A stretch of DNA of 64,000 nucleotides from Diaporthe sp. PMI_573. Its lineage: Eukaryota; Ascomycota; Sordariomycetes; Diaporthales; Diaporthaceae. This document shows positions 23,195 through 33,491 of this stretch, piece after piece; position 1 is the stretch's first letter, and each line of letters opens with the position of its first letter. The position numbers and the translations under genes are program-made. The stretch lies in assembly GCA_021399435.1 (NCBI GenBank), contig JAJTUP010000004.1:1240001-1304000 (forward strand), read 5' to 3'. The notes under the pieces are model-generated. The model searched no databases. It worked only from the letters and a program-made list of their open reading frames with translations, and had not been told where the DNA came from.

Positions 23195-24414
23195 TCACTT
23201 ATTGGCGTAAATGTATCCCATTCCTGCTGAAGGGTCCTTTTGCGGATCATATTTTGGCAGATCCTGCAGTGGTGCATACTTCTCAATGAGATAGAGAATG
23301 TTATTGAATGCCCTAGGAGTAGTTAGTTGTTTGAGTCTCAAGAGATTGTAAAGTTGGGCAGTCGATTCTTACGTGTTGCGGGCCTTCTCATTCGGGGTCC
23401 CAGCAGATGCGTTGAGGTCGAACTTCATGCCGTACAATCTGTTGCGGTCGTCGAAGCCCTCCTGTGGCTCAGACGGAGGGAAAATGCACTTGTATTCATC
23501 CAGGTACAACTGGCCCAAGTTTTGGGTGCCATAACGTCGCCACATCCCCAAATCAAGCTCGTTGTGTCCATAAAAGCTGCCGACGTCTAGGAAAATGAGT
23601 TCTCCAGTCTCCTGATCTTTGCCCATGTTGCCTCCCCAGAGGTCTCCGTGGATAAGGCGAGGCTTGATGGGATCAGGGCCCTCCTGAAGAGGATCCAGAA
23701 GCTGTGGAACGATGTTTTGGAGAAGATGCTCTGCAGCCCGGCTCAGCTCATGCCAGACTCCATTCGCCGCGGCATCTGTCTCAACAGACTTGCGCAATAC
23801 CCTTGTGAAGAAAACCCTCCAGCTCGTTTCCCAGCCATCCGGATGAGGTGCGATGCCGTCGAAAGTGGGTACTTCAAATCCGAATTTGCCATTAGGGGAG
23901 ATCTGGCTATGCAACTGGACTGCACGGTGCGCCAAACTCTTAGGACTCGGCAGACTCATGTCAAGATCATGAAACTCTTCAATTAAGGAGAATGTGTCGG
24001 GAGGCGTGAAAGTGTATTTGCCCCAGGCCACCGCCTTTGGCACCATTCCAGGTATGAGTGCGTTAGTCAGGCTAATAGCCGTGTGCTCGCCTCGGCAGAG
24101 CTGTCGACCATTTTCACCAATCGCCAACTGGCGGTTGCGATCATTAGTTACCCGATGTCAATCACATGGTGGTTCCCACTGCGTGCCCAGGTGTGTGGAG
24201 AAGAATCACGTTACCTTTAAGAAGTACTGCTTGACGTCCCCGTTGGGAAGCTCAGCCGTGATCCGGCCCGTTTGCGTCAACACAGAGTCACCGTAGGACT
24301 CAGCGGTCAAGATCCTCGATCCAATGGGTAACACTATGACAACCGCAGATAAGTTAACCTTTTGCGATCAACAGTGCACCCATGTGACTCACTGCCAATG
24401 ACTGCTACATCCAT
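23195..24414 (-). CDS. Fructosamine/ketosamine-3-kinase-like phosphotransferase
   Basis: Four exons read on the minus strand: from 24414 to 24393, 24333-24215, 24127-23373 and 23312-23195. Family blocks are GENGRQLCRGEHTAIS, AWGKYTFTPPDTFSLIEEF, SPNGKFGFEVPTFDGI, and the kinase core PRLIHGDLWGGNMG followed by LIFLDVGSFYGHNELDLGMW, typical of PF03881 (fructosamine kinase). Known members phosphorylate ketosamine adducts on proteins; many fungal ones are untested and lie near specialised-metabolism genes. All introns are 59-87 nt with good GT-AG ends. The chosen ATG is the only in-frame one in the first exon, but the same frame stays open upstream to about 24590 without an ATG (reading LENAFEHLPAKREGVLAEI), so an additional 5' exon may exist. 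Confidence 0.8.
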
Positions 24415-25029
24415 GGGGAAGTCCCCGTTGATCTCAGCAAGGACACCTTCTCTCTTCGCTGGAAGATGCTCAAAGGCATTCTCAAGGTGTTGATCTAGAG
24501 ATCCGGCCGTATGAACTTGGTGTGGAATTCGAAGATTGGGTTGATATCCGACACGCTGCGAGGTTGCGAACGTGCCTTGGTAGGTCTACAGCGGGGGAAA
24601 GAGGCGCGGTTGAGTGGTCGATTGATCTTGTCGAAGCTGAAACCAGCTGGTATGGGGAGTACTCGACGCTTTCAAAAGTCCAAGGATATCTGATCTGAGA
24701 TGTGAGATAAAGCCGGGACACTTTTTCCCTTCGGTTGTGCTCACTTATTAGGGCGAGAAGTACTGCTAAAAGAGGATTAGTTGACTCGCCAAGGCCTTGC
24801 CGTCACCCTCTTCGGCGCCGGTGCGATTACCACACAGTCACTGCGGTTCGTCCGTCATCACACCCTTAACACGGCAGGGCGCCAGATCTTGTATTATTTC
24901 AAGCCTCGTTTTCACATTTGACAGCATAAAAACGGTATATTATCCAACTCGAAGCCGATTCCACACCAATCGAGATACAGACACACGCAGGGGACGAACA
25001 TTTCGAGGCTAATTCACCAACCCCGCGAG
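24415..25029. other. Intergenic; possible missed 5' exon of kinase-like gene
   Basis: On the minus strand the frame of the kinase-like gene remains open to about 24590. Otherwise nothing recognisable. Confidence 0.4.
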
Positions 25030-26866
25030 CTACCTCTTCTCCCAAACCAGCGGACAGCGTTCAGGATGTAGCATTTGCAAGAGCAGAACAGGTGCCGAGT
25101 CCGTCTCTATCTGATGCAAGACCCTCTTCCGGGCAGCCTCAGCCGTTTCGCCATCGATGAGCACCGGCCTGACACGCCAGTCACGGAAGAGTGATGACAT
25201 AACCGCGACAAACTCGACCTGGGAGAACTTCTTGCCGACGCAATCACGTGCACCACCCGACCAGGCGAGAAAGGTCCCCCGCCGCGGAGTTATGAGCTCC
25301 TCGTCATCCAAGGACTGTGTTGATGTGCTGCTCGGGCTGGGCGAGCTGATGAATCGCGAGGGCCGCCATTCGAGAGAGTCGCTGCCCCAATACTTTGGGT
25401 CCGTTTGCAAGGAGGAATAACTCGGAACAATCATTGTCTTCGGGGGAAGTAGTATTGTCTTGTTTCCAATGACAAGGGACTGCGGCAGGTTTCCGTCGAC
25501 AATTCTGGATGTCGGTACAGGCGCGTAGAGGCGCAAAGTCTCGTACATGACGGCAAGGCAGCGCTTCAGGCGGGTGAAATCAGAGGAAGTACACTCGTCC
25601 GGCGATCGCTCCCCCATGACGTGGTTGATCTCTTCCGAAACCCAACCCTGGACGCTAGGGTTTGCTGCCAGAAAGTAGAGGGCGAAGGTGAAGGTGTGAG
25701 TAGTGGTGTCGTGGCCCGCGAAATTGAAGGTGAACATGTTGCCATAGATTTCGTTCTCAGTGAGGCCTCCGAGGCGGGCATCTTGTGATGCGCGGACCAG
25801 TGAGGCCATGAAGTTGCGGTCGGTATTCCTCCCCTCTGCTACAGACTGCTTTTCTTGCTCGTAGACCTCTGTCATGTGTCTTTGAAATGAAGCGCATGCC
25901 TCGTTCAGCTGTCGAAGCTTGCGAGGGAGCCAAGGATGAGCAAGACTTTTTTTGCCAAGGGCAAAGATGAGGACACAATTCTCTAATATCATCGTCAGCG
26001 CGGCTTGATAACTCATCCCAGCGGCTGGCTCAGCAGCGTCTCTTTTTTCTTGACTTTGGAATTTGGAAGATCTGCCGAAACCAGCTCGGGACATGACGTG
26101 GAGTGATAGGGTGCGAAGATCGTCAGCGGTGGTCTGAACGGCCGCCTTGGAGGTCCAGTATTGAAGGATATCCTGTGCAACGGTGACACTTTCAGACCAG
26201 ACAATTACGTTGTTTTGATCATTGAAGGAAGATGCCGTGATTCTGCGGTGCTTTTGCCATTGGGCACCTTGAGCCTAAAGTTGTTGTCAGACAAGATCTC
26301 CACGTGTCGAATAACTGCTAGAGTGCTCAAAGTGCCAGAAGGGTAAAAGAGGTCTAATTTTCAAATGCTCACTGTGGATATGTTTGGGCCGAATACGTCA
26401 AGGATGGCTTCCAATTATTAGCTAGGGATGTCGTTGTGGGACGTTTGAGTGCTCTGAACTCACCCGTGACAGACGTTTCGCGAGGGAATTCATTTGCCCG
26501 ACGCAGTGTGTCGACAACAGCGTCCGGATCTGCAACATAAAGCCAAATATTTCCAGGAGATACGAGGACATAGGCATCACCCATCTCATGATGTGAGAAA
26601 TATCTATCAGGAACCTCCCAGCCTCTGTAGTTATACCTTGTAAAGCTGTTGTTCCCAAGACCAAATGGAAGGCATTTGACGAGTGAGAGCACCCGGCGAT
26701 CGATCACCAGCCAGAAGGGATTCACGTGGTCAATCAAAATAATGCGGACGGGCACACCGAGCTTGCGGGCTACCAGATAGTTGCGGAAGAGGCAGACTCC
26801 GGAATATAGGAGCGCGCCGATGAGGAACGCCAGGATGAGGCTCAGAGCTGCCGACAGGAGCGCCAT
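25030..26866 (-). CDS. Cytochrome P450 monooxygenase
   Basis: Three exons: 26866-26464, 26407-26373 (a 35-nt microexon) and 26274-25030; 560 residues. An N-terminal membrane anchor (MALLSAALSLILAFLIGALL) precedes the substrate-recognition region with LPFGLGNNSFTRYNYRGWEV; the microexon encodes ILDVFGPNIST, part of the conserved B'-C segment, and exon 3 opens with AQGAQWQKHRRITASSF (C-helix WxxxR-like). I-helix FAGHDTTTHTF, ExxR as YETLRLY, and haem loop FLAWSGGARDCVGKKF are intact, so catalysis is expected. It belongs to a large fungal E-class group that includes Fum15-like oxidases; substrate unknown. The reading frame also contains an upstream ATG at 27001, but the internal Met gives the normal anchor. 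Confidence 0.88.
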
Positions 26867-27600
26867 GTCTTCTATTGTATACGAGGGATGGCCAACGGCT
26901 GTTGAATTGTGTCCCAGAACCGGATCTGGGTGGTGAGATGAGAGAAGACTGAACGTTGGGGGGAGACAACAGAAAAGCTGAAGGTTGCTTGAGAACAACA
27001 CTCGAAGGGGCTAGACTCGGACTGAGTAGGATTTCGTGCACTTAGCCTCGCCAACCCTGTCAGCAAGCTGCTTTCTGATTCGTCGTCGGAGCCTTTCAAG
27101 AGGTTGTTAGTTCGCTTGGCATCCTTCGGTCGTGAATATTCAGTCTTCGTTGCACGTTGGCATGTTGCTTGTCTCTGCAACCCATCAAGGCTCCGATCCT
27201 GCTCATCCTACCCCCCACCTTTTCCCCGGATCCACCATTAGCATGCAGGGCTGATAAGCAGGAACATGAAAATGGTTATTGATTGGATACCTAATTTAAG
27301 CTTTCGTTCTAGGTCGTTCTCCCAAAGCCGCCTTGACCGGGTTGTCGGGTCGTAATGCCTTCTACAACCATTGTCGTAGGCACCGGGTACATAAGTAATC
27401 TGCCTTGCGCATGCAAACACAGGACCAGTGTATCGCCGTCACATCTGGCCATTTGGAACACTGTCAACGGTCCAATAGGCCATTACATTTCAATCGACTG
27501 TTGTGCCAACGAACGTGTGATAGCTACATCTGAAACTGTCGGCCTGGTCCCAGCCCGAACAAACAGTCAATTCTAAAGCTGGTTCATATATCCAGAGATT
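26867..27600. other. Intergenic upstream of P450
   Basis: No convincing ORF; holds the P450 promoter and the 3' end of the MFS transporter gene. Confidence 0.5.
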
Positions 27601-29204
27601 TTATACGGATTCCTCTTTATTGGAACCTTTCTCTGCGTCAGCCGGATGCTCCTCTCCGATGGCATGTTTCTCAAAGCCACGATGAGCGACATCAGGGTGT
27701 CGCCGATCCCACCACAACATCCCCAGCTGCACACATATTGACGCCGCTGTGAACGCGGTGACCAGCGGGAATCCTATCGGATACCTCGGCGAGTCGGCGA
27801 CGCGCCACGCCCGCAATGGAATAGTCGCATGGCCAATATACACGATCGTGACCGTGATAGCCACGATGATAGACCGCGCCTCGGGCTCCTTCCGGAGGAT
27901 CTCTCCCATCCACGCCATCAAGCTCGGCGCTCCGGCGTTGGTGGCGTACGTGAGGAAGTAGAAGGTCAGGACGGCGCTGTTGTTGGGCGGCCAGGCGCAC
28001 AGCACGATCAGGCACACGCCCAGCGCGCACGCGGACCCGATGCTGATCTGCCAGCGCCAGTGTTTCCAGTCTGAGAGTGCGTTGAAAACGAGGCTCGTGA
28101 CGATCTGCAGCGCGTAGCCGCCGAGGGGGATGATGTTCACGTGGTACGTGTCGTAGCCGAGGCTCTCGAGGTAGAGCACGAAGTACGAGTTGGCGCGGTG
28201 CGACCAGGCCGCGAGGGCGAACGCGAAGATGAAGAAGTACGTGATGGGGTGGACGATTATGTGCCGCAGCTTCTTTTTCAGCACCGAGGCGGGGATCCGT
28301 ACCGTGGTGTTGATGCCCGACTCGCCCATGCGCAGCTGCGCCAGCTGCTTCTCCGCCGGGGTAAGCCAGATGGCTCTTGTGTTGGCTGGTGAGTCCGGGA
28401 TGGTCAGGAAGCCGAGCAGGCCTTGGCCGACGGTGATGGCGCCGGCGATAATAAAAAGCCACTGCCATCCTGCAAGGCCGTGGACGCCATTCATGTTGGT
28501 ATATAGAGTTGCCTGCAGCGCGCCAAGGAACATCGCTCCAGCCACGTCGGAGACATTGAAGAATGCCAGGCGGAGCGCGAGCTCGGTTGGAGTATACCAG
28601 TTGAATATAAGGGACACCACGCTCGGCCAGAACGCGGACGAGAAGAGGCCCAGGAAGAAGCGAAGGCCATACACTGTCTGGGCGTTGGGGGCCTTATATG
28701 TGAAGAGGACGAGGAGGCCCCAAGTGATTTCGCAAAACGGTAGGAATATCGATGGGCGGAACTTTATTCGTTATCAGTTAGTCCTACTCTTGAGAAACGC
28801 CCTAAATCCCGGCGGGACGGCTCCCATGCACTCACCCTGGTCTGGATCAGCTGCCCAGGGACAAGACCCAGCGCATAGCCGATCGAGAAGAACGTGGTGA
28901 ACATGACAAGCTCGTTCCCGTAGAGGCCAAGAGCCTCCCGCATGCCGGAGACGTAGGCCTGAGTTGTTGCCGATTGGTCCATTTCCTTCATGAGGCCGGC
29001 AACGAACATCCAGAGCAGAAGAAGGCAGTCCAGCTTGAAAATAAGCACATTCCTCCGGTTTCTGAAGTATGGAATGACCTTGGCGATGTACTTGAATGCA
29101 CCTTCATCCGGTGCTCCTTGCTCCAGATCGGACACGGGCGGCACGGAGTCATTGGGCTCCGTGCCCGTCTCGGAAACGCCAACGTCTGTATTCTGAAAGC
29201 CCAT
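27601..29204 (-). CDS. MFS transporter, anion:cation symporter (Dal5/Fen2-like)
   Basis: Exons 29204-28836 and 28761-27601 joined by a 74-nt phase-0 intron give 509 residues. A cytosolic acidic N-terminus is followed by about twelve hydrophobic helices. Diagnostic stretches are KLDCLLLLWMFVAGLMKEMD in helix 1, YGNELVMFTTFFSIGYALGLVPGQL, the loop QTRFRPSIFLPFCEITWGL restored across the intron, and RFFLGLFSSAFWPSVVSLI. These mark the allantoate/pantothenate permease branch, plasma-membrane proton symporters for small carboxylates and vitamins. The exact substrate cannot be told. The exon-2 region is noticeably GC-rich, which also keeps antisense frames open. Confidence 0.9.
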
Positions 29205-29963
29205 GATGGCTTGTTGTACAGGTCGCGGGAAGAGAAATAAAGGTGTGGAGGGGCAAGATCAGCACTCATGCCCTGTGTAGCCATAATCAAGTTATTATAT
29301 ATGACCAGCCCCCATCGCGGATGCAATCCCCTCTTGTCAGCTTGATACGCCGGCATCTTTTTGGTCGTTGAAATCCTTAGTTAAGCTTGGCACCCCACAA
29401 ATTCCGAACCAAACTGGAATAAAGCCCCAATTATGTTCAATTTGGCGACAAATCTCGCATGCGAGGAATGAGAATTCGTAGATTGCGTGACAGAGTCGCA
29501 GAACAGCGACATCTCTTGGCGTGAACAGGGGATGCCCATGGATGCCCAGGCGTACACAACGACGACTGAATGGACGCATGCATCCAAATCGCTTGCTATG
29601 TTCCGAGATCGTAAAACTCACATATCTTATTACAGTAACGCCACCGTATCTTCAAAGATTGCAACACGTCATTGTCGATCTTCCTGTGGGTTATTTCCCA
29701 TATACCTGGTCACCTATAGCCCGCAGGAGGTTATCCTATAGAAGGTCTTCCTATAGGAGGTCTTCCCATAGGAGATTATTTTGTAAGAGGTTATTTTACG
29801 GCAGGTTATCCTATAGGAAGCTCTTATAAGGGAGGCTATTCTACACGAGGTTGTCCTTTGTGAGGCTGTTGTACAAGAGGTTAACCTATAGGAGGTTGGG
29901 GATAGATGCTGTGGCCCCGTAGCGGACACCTGAGCAAAGCTCGTCGGGTGAGAATATCAAGAA
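29205..29963. other. Intergenic with minisatellite
   Basis: Holds the MFS gene promoter on the left and the degenerate 15-bp minisatellite on the right; no gene. Confidence 0.5.
29723..29901. repeat. Degenerate 15-bp minisatellite
   Basis: About twelve imperfect tandem units of 13-17 bp with core AGGAGGTTATCCTAT. Variants replace TTATCC by CTTCCC, TTATTT or TTGTCC. Because 15 is a multiple of three, both strands read as pentapeptide repeats (for example SYRRS), which creates false ORFs. It ends about 60 bp downstream of the ankyrin-like gene's stop codon. Confidence 0.85.
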
Positions 29964-32122
29964 TCAGTCCACCCAAGTGCCCGGCATTTTGTTCGAAGGT
30001 GGCTTCTCCCCTGGATGCGCCTTCCTCCACTTCTTGGCTTGACGCCGCGCAAAGCGTTTGTCTCTGAGTTCGACTGCACCATTGTATGTCTCCCGACACC
30101 AGGGTTCCTCCAATATGTAGTTATCTTTCCCATTGATGAGGTCGAGTGGAGACAGTAGAAAAGGAAAGCAAGTTTGACCCGAGTTACCGTAGTAATTCTC
30201 AGCCTTCCAGGCCTTGACGTCGTCAGGGCCCGCAGGATTGAGATAATACGAGGGGGGTTCCTCTCTATCAGAACCAAGGTTCAGAAACTCCTCCACGACC
30301 TCACTGATGCTGCTTTCAGTGGGCACTTCCCATCGCCAAGAAGGCATTGGAAGACCGTCAAAATCAAGCATGACTATTTTCTTTTTTCTCGCATCCGGCC
30401 AATGATAAAACCCGGCTTTTTCGATTAGGGTGGTCTCAGCCTCAAGATAGCTGTCAAGGTCAATGGCACATGCTTTGAGCATTTTCGACCAAGAGTGTGC
30501 TCTGTGATCAGCTTCGAAAGGATGACTCGCTACGCCCACGATATGCGTGTATGCTGACTTTTCGTAACTAGAGCATGACTGATGTATGTCGGCGCCTTGT
30601 TCGATTAGGATGCGGAGAGCCGGGATCCAGCTGGATTTCTCGTCACGCGTAAAGACAGTCCCCACGAGACACCCCCAGGCCCAAGAGAGCAGGTCGGAAT
30701 GATCAATCATGGGAGACTTCAGAAACACGTTCAAGTATCGACCGAAGTATTCTGGTTCACATCCGGTGTCCAGAAGATACTTTATATCTTTTTCCCGCAT
30801 ATCGTGCGGCCTGACGGATAGCAATGTTTCTGTAACTTCACATGCCTTGCCACGAAGTTCCTTAAAATGGCAGAAACTGAATCGCGGAGTTTCGCTGCAG
30901 TAATGGGTATTAGTATTGTAACTTTTGATTCGTAACGGTGAACGAATCAGCGTACTCTTCTCGGAATTTGTGGCGAAAGTCATGCTGCAATAAATATCTG
31001 CATCCCTCAGCCCATCTCATGGCCACTGCCATCTGGGTATAACAGTTAGCACCCATGAAGCGCGAACCACAAAGATCATCGCATAATACCTACGAAAAAC
31101 AGGTTGTATTCCCGATAACCACACTGATACACGCTGTATATGGATAGCTCTCGGCTTGAGATCAATTCACGGAGCTTTTCTGGGTCACCGTTAGGCCTCA
31201 TGATCGTGAAGAGCCGCCTTTCCATCTTTGAGTGCTGATGAATGACTTGGGTCACATTGAGCGCATATGATGGAGTTCCCATGCCGCCATCGTAATGCAT
31301 TCTGAGCTGCGTCGAGGTAAATGGCAGTCGAAAGGTGATGCGTCCTTTTCTATGTGCCACATGCGTGACATCGTCGTTCTCGTCGCCGATCCAACTATCA
31401 TCGACGGTCCAGGTGATGTAACCCAGGTACCGGAAGGTTCGACGCTGCTGGTGTGTAGCTCGCCCATTATTCCGGGCCAAACTGGACTGAGAAGGTGCGG
31501 AATTTATTAGCGCCAGGTTTGGGGTTGTCTCCAGCTTAGGCGGTTGATCCATCGATTTAATTCCATTGCTAGGAAGTGAAGGTGGCTGTAGCTGAATTTG
31601 TGACATGGCCCTTACACTGGGGGTTAGATCTTGGGTTTGTGTGGATATTTGCATCTATGCTCACCACATATCCACTTGTATCACAAATTGCAGGAGCGAA
31701 ATCACACGGTCGATTTCTTGGACCAAGGAGCTGATCTTGTCTTTGCGTAGCACAAGCCGGAGACGAGAGACGGTGTCGAACTTGGACCGCGATGTCCGGG
31801 CCGGTCCGTCGCTCGAACTCATTTTCGAAAGCATCTGCTCGAGTTCTTGTACCTTGGGCAGACATTGGGCGAGAGCCTTTGATATGATATCCAGGGAAGG
31901 AGATAATGAATTGCTCGCCAAGGTTTGTCTCCTCTCCAGGTGAAGGCCAACGAGTTGACAAGCGGTTTCCAGCATCACCAACCGTTCAATGAGCTCCCTA
32001 GCCTCCTTAGGGGCAGACTTCACTTCCTCTATAGCACTCTTTACTTTGGAGGCTGTCTTGGCCAACTGAAAGGCGAAGGTAACAATCCCAACGACTCCAG
32101 AAGTCACTGATAAAGGATCCAT
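29964..32122 (-). CDS. STAND-type N-terminal domain protein with ankyrin-like C-terminal region
   Basis: Four exons: 32122-31665, 31616-31094, 31032-30944 and 30894-29964; 2001 nt, 666 residues. The start MDPLSVTSGVVGIVTFAFQL, followed by a helical bundle, is the hallmark of the fungal STAND/PigL N-terminal domain (PF17111-like). A middle region (about 155-300) has a tryptophan-rich segment, then short helical pairs (NGDPEKLRELISS, AMRWAEGCRYLLQH, DIKYLLDTGCEP, ALRILIEQGADIHQ) that look like degenerate ankyrin repeats. There is no NACHT or NB-ARC nucleotide-binding domain, so it is a reduced relative of fungal NLR-like receptors. The last intron uses a weak GTTCAC donor, but the join YADSETPRFSF is in phase and has a TACTAAT branch site. 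Function in self/non-self recognition is only inference. Confidence 0.75.
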
Positions 32123-33491
32123 CTTTGACGCTTGAGTATCGAGGTCACAGACGAGGTCAGTCAGGACCAACCAACCGTCAGCTGCTTGGCGAGGAGCTTC
32201 TCGGTCTTGGAAAAAAGAGTTGCGCGCGGATGACAAGCCAGGGAATCATGCGTATGTATCGCTAGCGCGGTGAAAGAAGAGATCTAGATCGTGCTCAACG
32301 AGAACATCGTAAATTCCAGCTGGTATGCCGTCAAGAATCCAAACAAAGTGGGGAAGGCCAAAAATGCATTTCACCGGAGGCAGCCTGGCACGGTCTGACA
32401 AAACACGTCAGCACACCATCTTGGTCGAGTCCGGAGGGATTGCATCGAGTGGACTAACGTGCTCAATGACCACAGGCCTAGCTGCAGCCACTCAAATAGC
32501 CTGCAGGGCGAAGGTAGCACTCACAGGTGCCATCGTCGTCAAATCTCTGCTGAGCAACAGGCTATCAATCAGCTTTTCCAGTAAAATGCTTGTCAAACTT
32601 TTAAGTGGTTTCGTTTTTAATCCGTATACCTACGCTTCTTAAGCAGTATGTAGGCAGGCGGTCCCTTCTTATCAAACTTTTAACACTCTTCGGGATAGTG
32701 GCTCGTGGGGATTCAGTACGCACTTTTATTCAAGCCGGTTGACGAGTGAAGTTGACTTTTTAGACTCGCCAAGGGAGGTACTACGACAGGTGACGCAGAT
32801 CGGAGGGCATTTAAGGAAACACCGCAGGTGTACAGGCGGGATGCGGAGGCGGTGGTGATGCCGATGCGGAAGCACATATTCGAGGGGAACTTACTCCAAC
32901 CATCCCAGGTGCCGGTGTTCCATAGACGATGGAGTGAGCTGGCTGGGGTAAGGAAGCATGTCCTAGGTTAGTAGAGGGACCAGACCAACTGCATCGCGAT
33001 TCACAGGGCCTGATGCCGTCTCGACCACGGCACGCCTGTAAACTTTGCTGCTGAAACATACTGGGATTTGAATGAAGCCTTGTCTTTCGTTTTTGCAAAT
33101 CATAGTTACCGACTCACTCGAGCGCCAGCAACTGTTTAAACCAATCCATTCAGGTGACGTGCTACATAGGGTATTCGCTCTCCAGCTCCATCCACCTCAG
33201 GGCTGACCTCTGCACCGCTGACCGGCCTGACACCACTCCACACCACACCACATAAGGGGGGAATTAAAGCAAGCAAGCGAGCAAGCAAGCAAGTAAAAAA
33301 CAAGGCACAAACACAAGGCCGACCGTCCTCCGGAGACCAGTTAGATAGCAGGATGGGGTATATCAGCGCCGTACGAGGGCAAGCATTAGCCCCGCCAACC
33401 AGTTGTGTACTGTACCACCCATTAAAAAGCACAAAGCCCACCGCACCGAATGACCAAGATGGGAACCACGCACACAGCCACCCATGACATA
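32123..33491. other. Intergenic, no gene seen
   Basis: A forward ORF at 32325-32642 lacks family features. The right end contains the AAGC microsatellite and presumed 3' UTR of the calponin-homology gene. Confidence 0.5.
33267..33294. repeat. (AAGC)n microsatellite
   Basis: Seven tetramer units, mostly AAGC with one GAGC and one AAGT, about 200 bp beyond the stop of the calponin-homology gene. Confidence 0.85.

Noticed and set aside
27692..28468. 258-codon minus-strand ORF in the MFS transporter
   Set aside because: It is an alternative frame of the real MFS exon; Arg/Ala/His-rich translation results from GC-rich third positions.
11854..29204. A secondary-metabolite gene cluster (acyltransferase, two P450s, MFS, kinase-like genes)
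   Set aside because: No polyketide synthase, peptide synthetase, terpene cyclase or prenyltransferase is visible, and gaps and unrelated genes interrupt the set.
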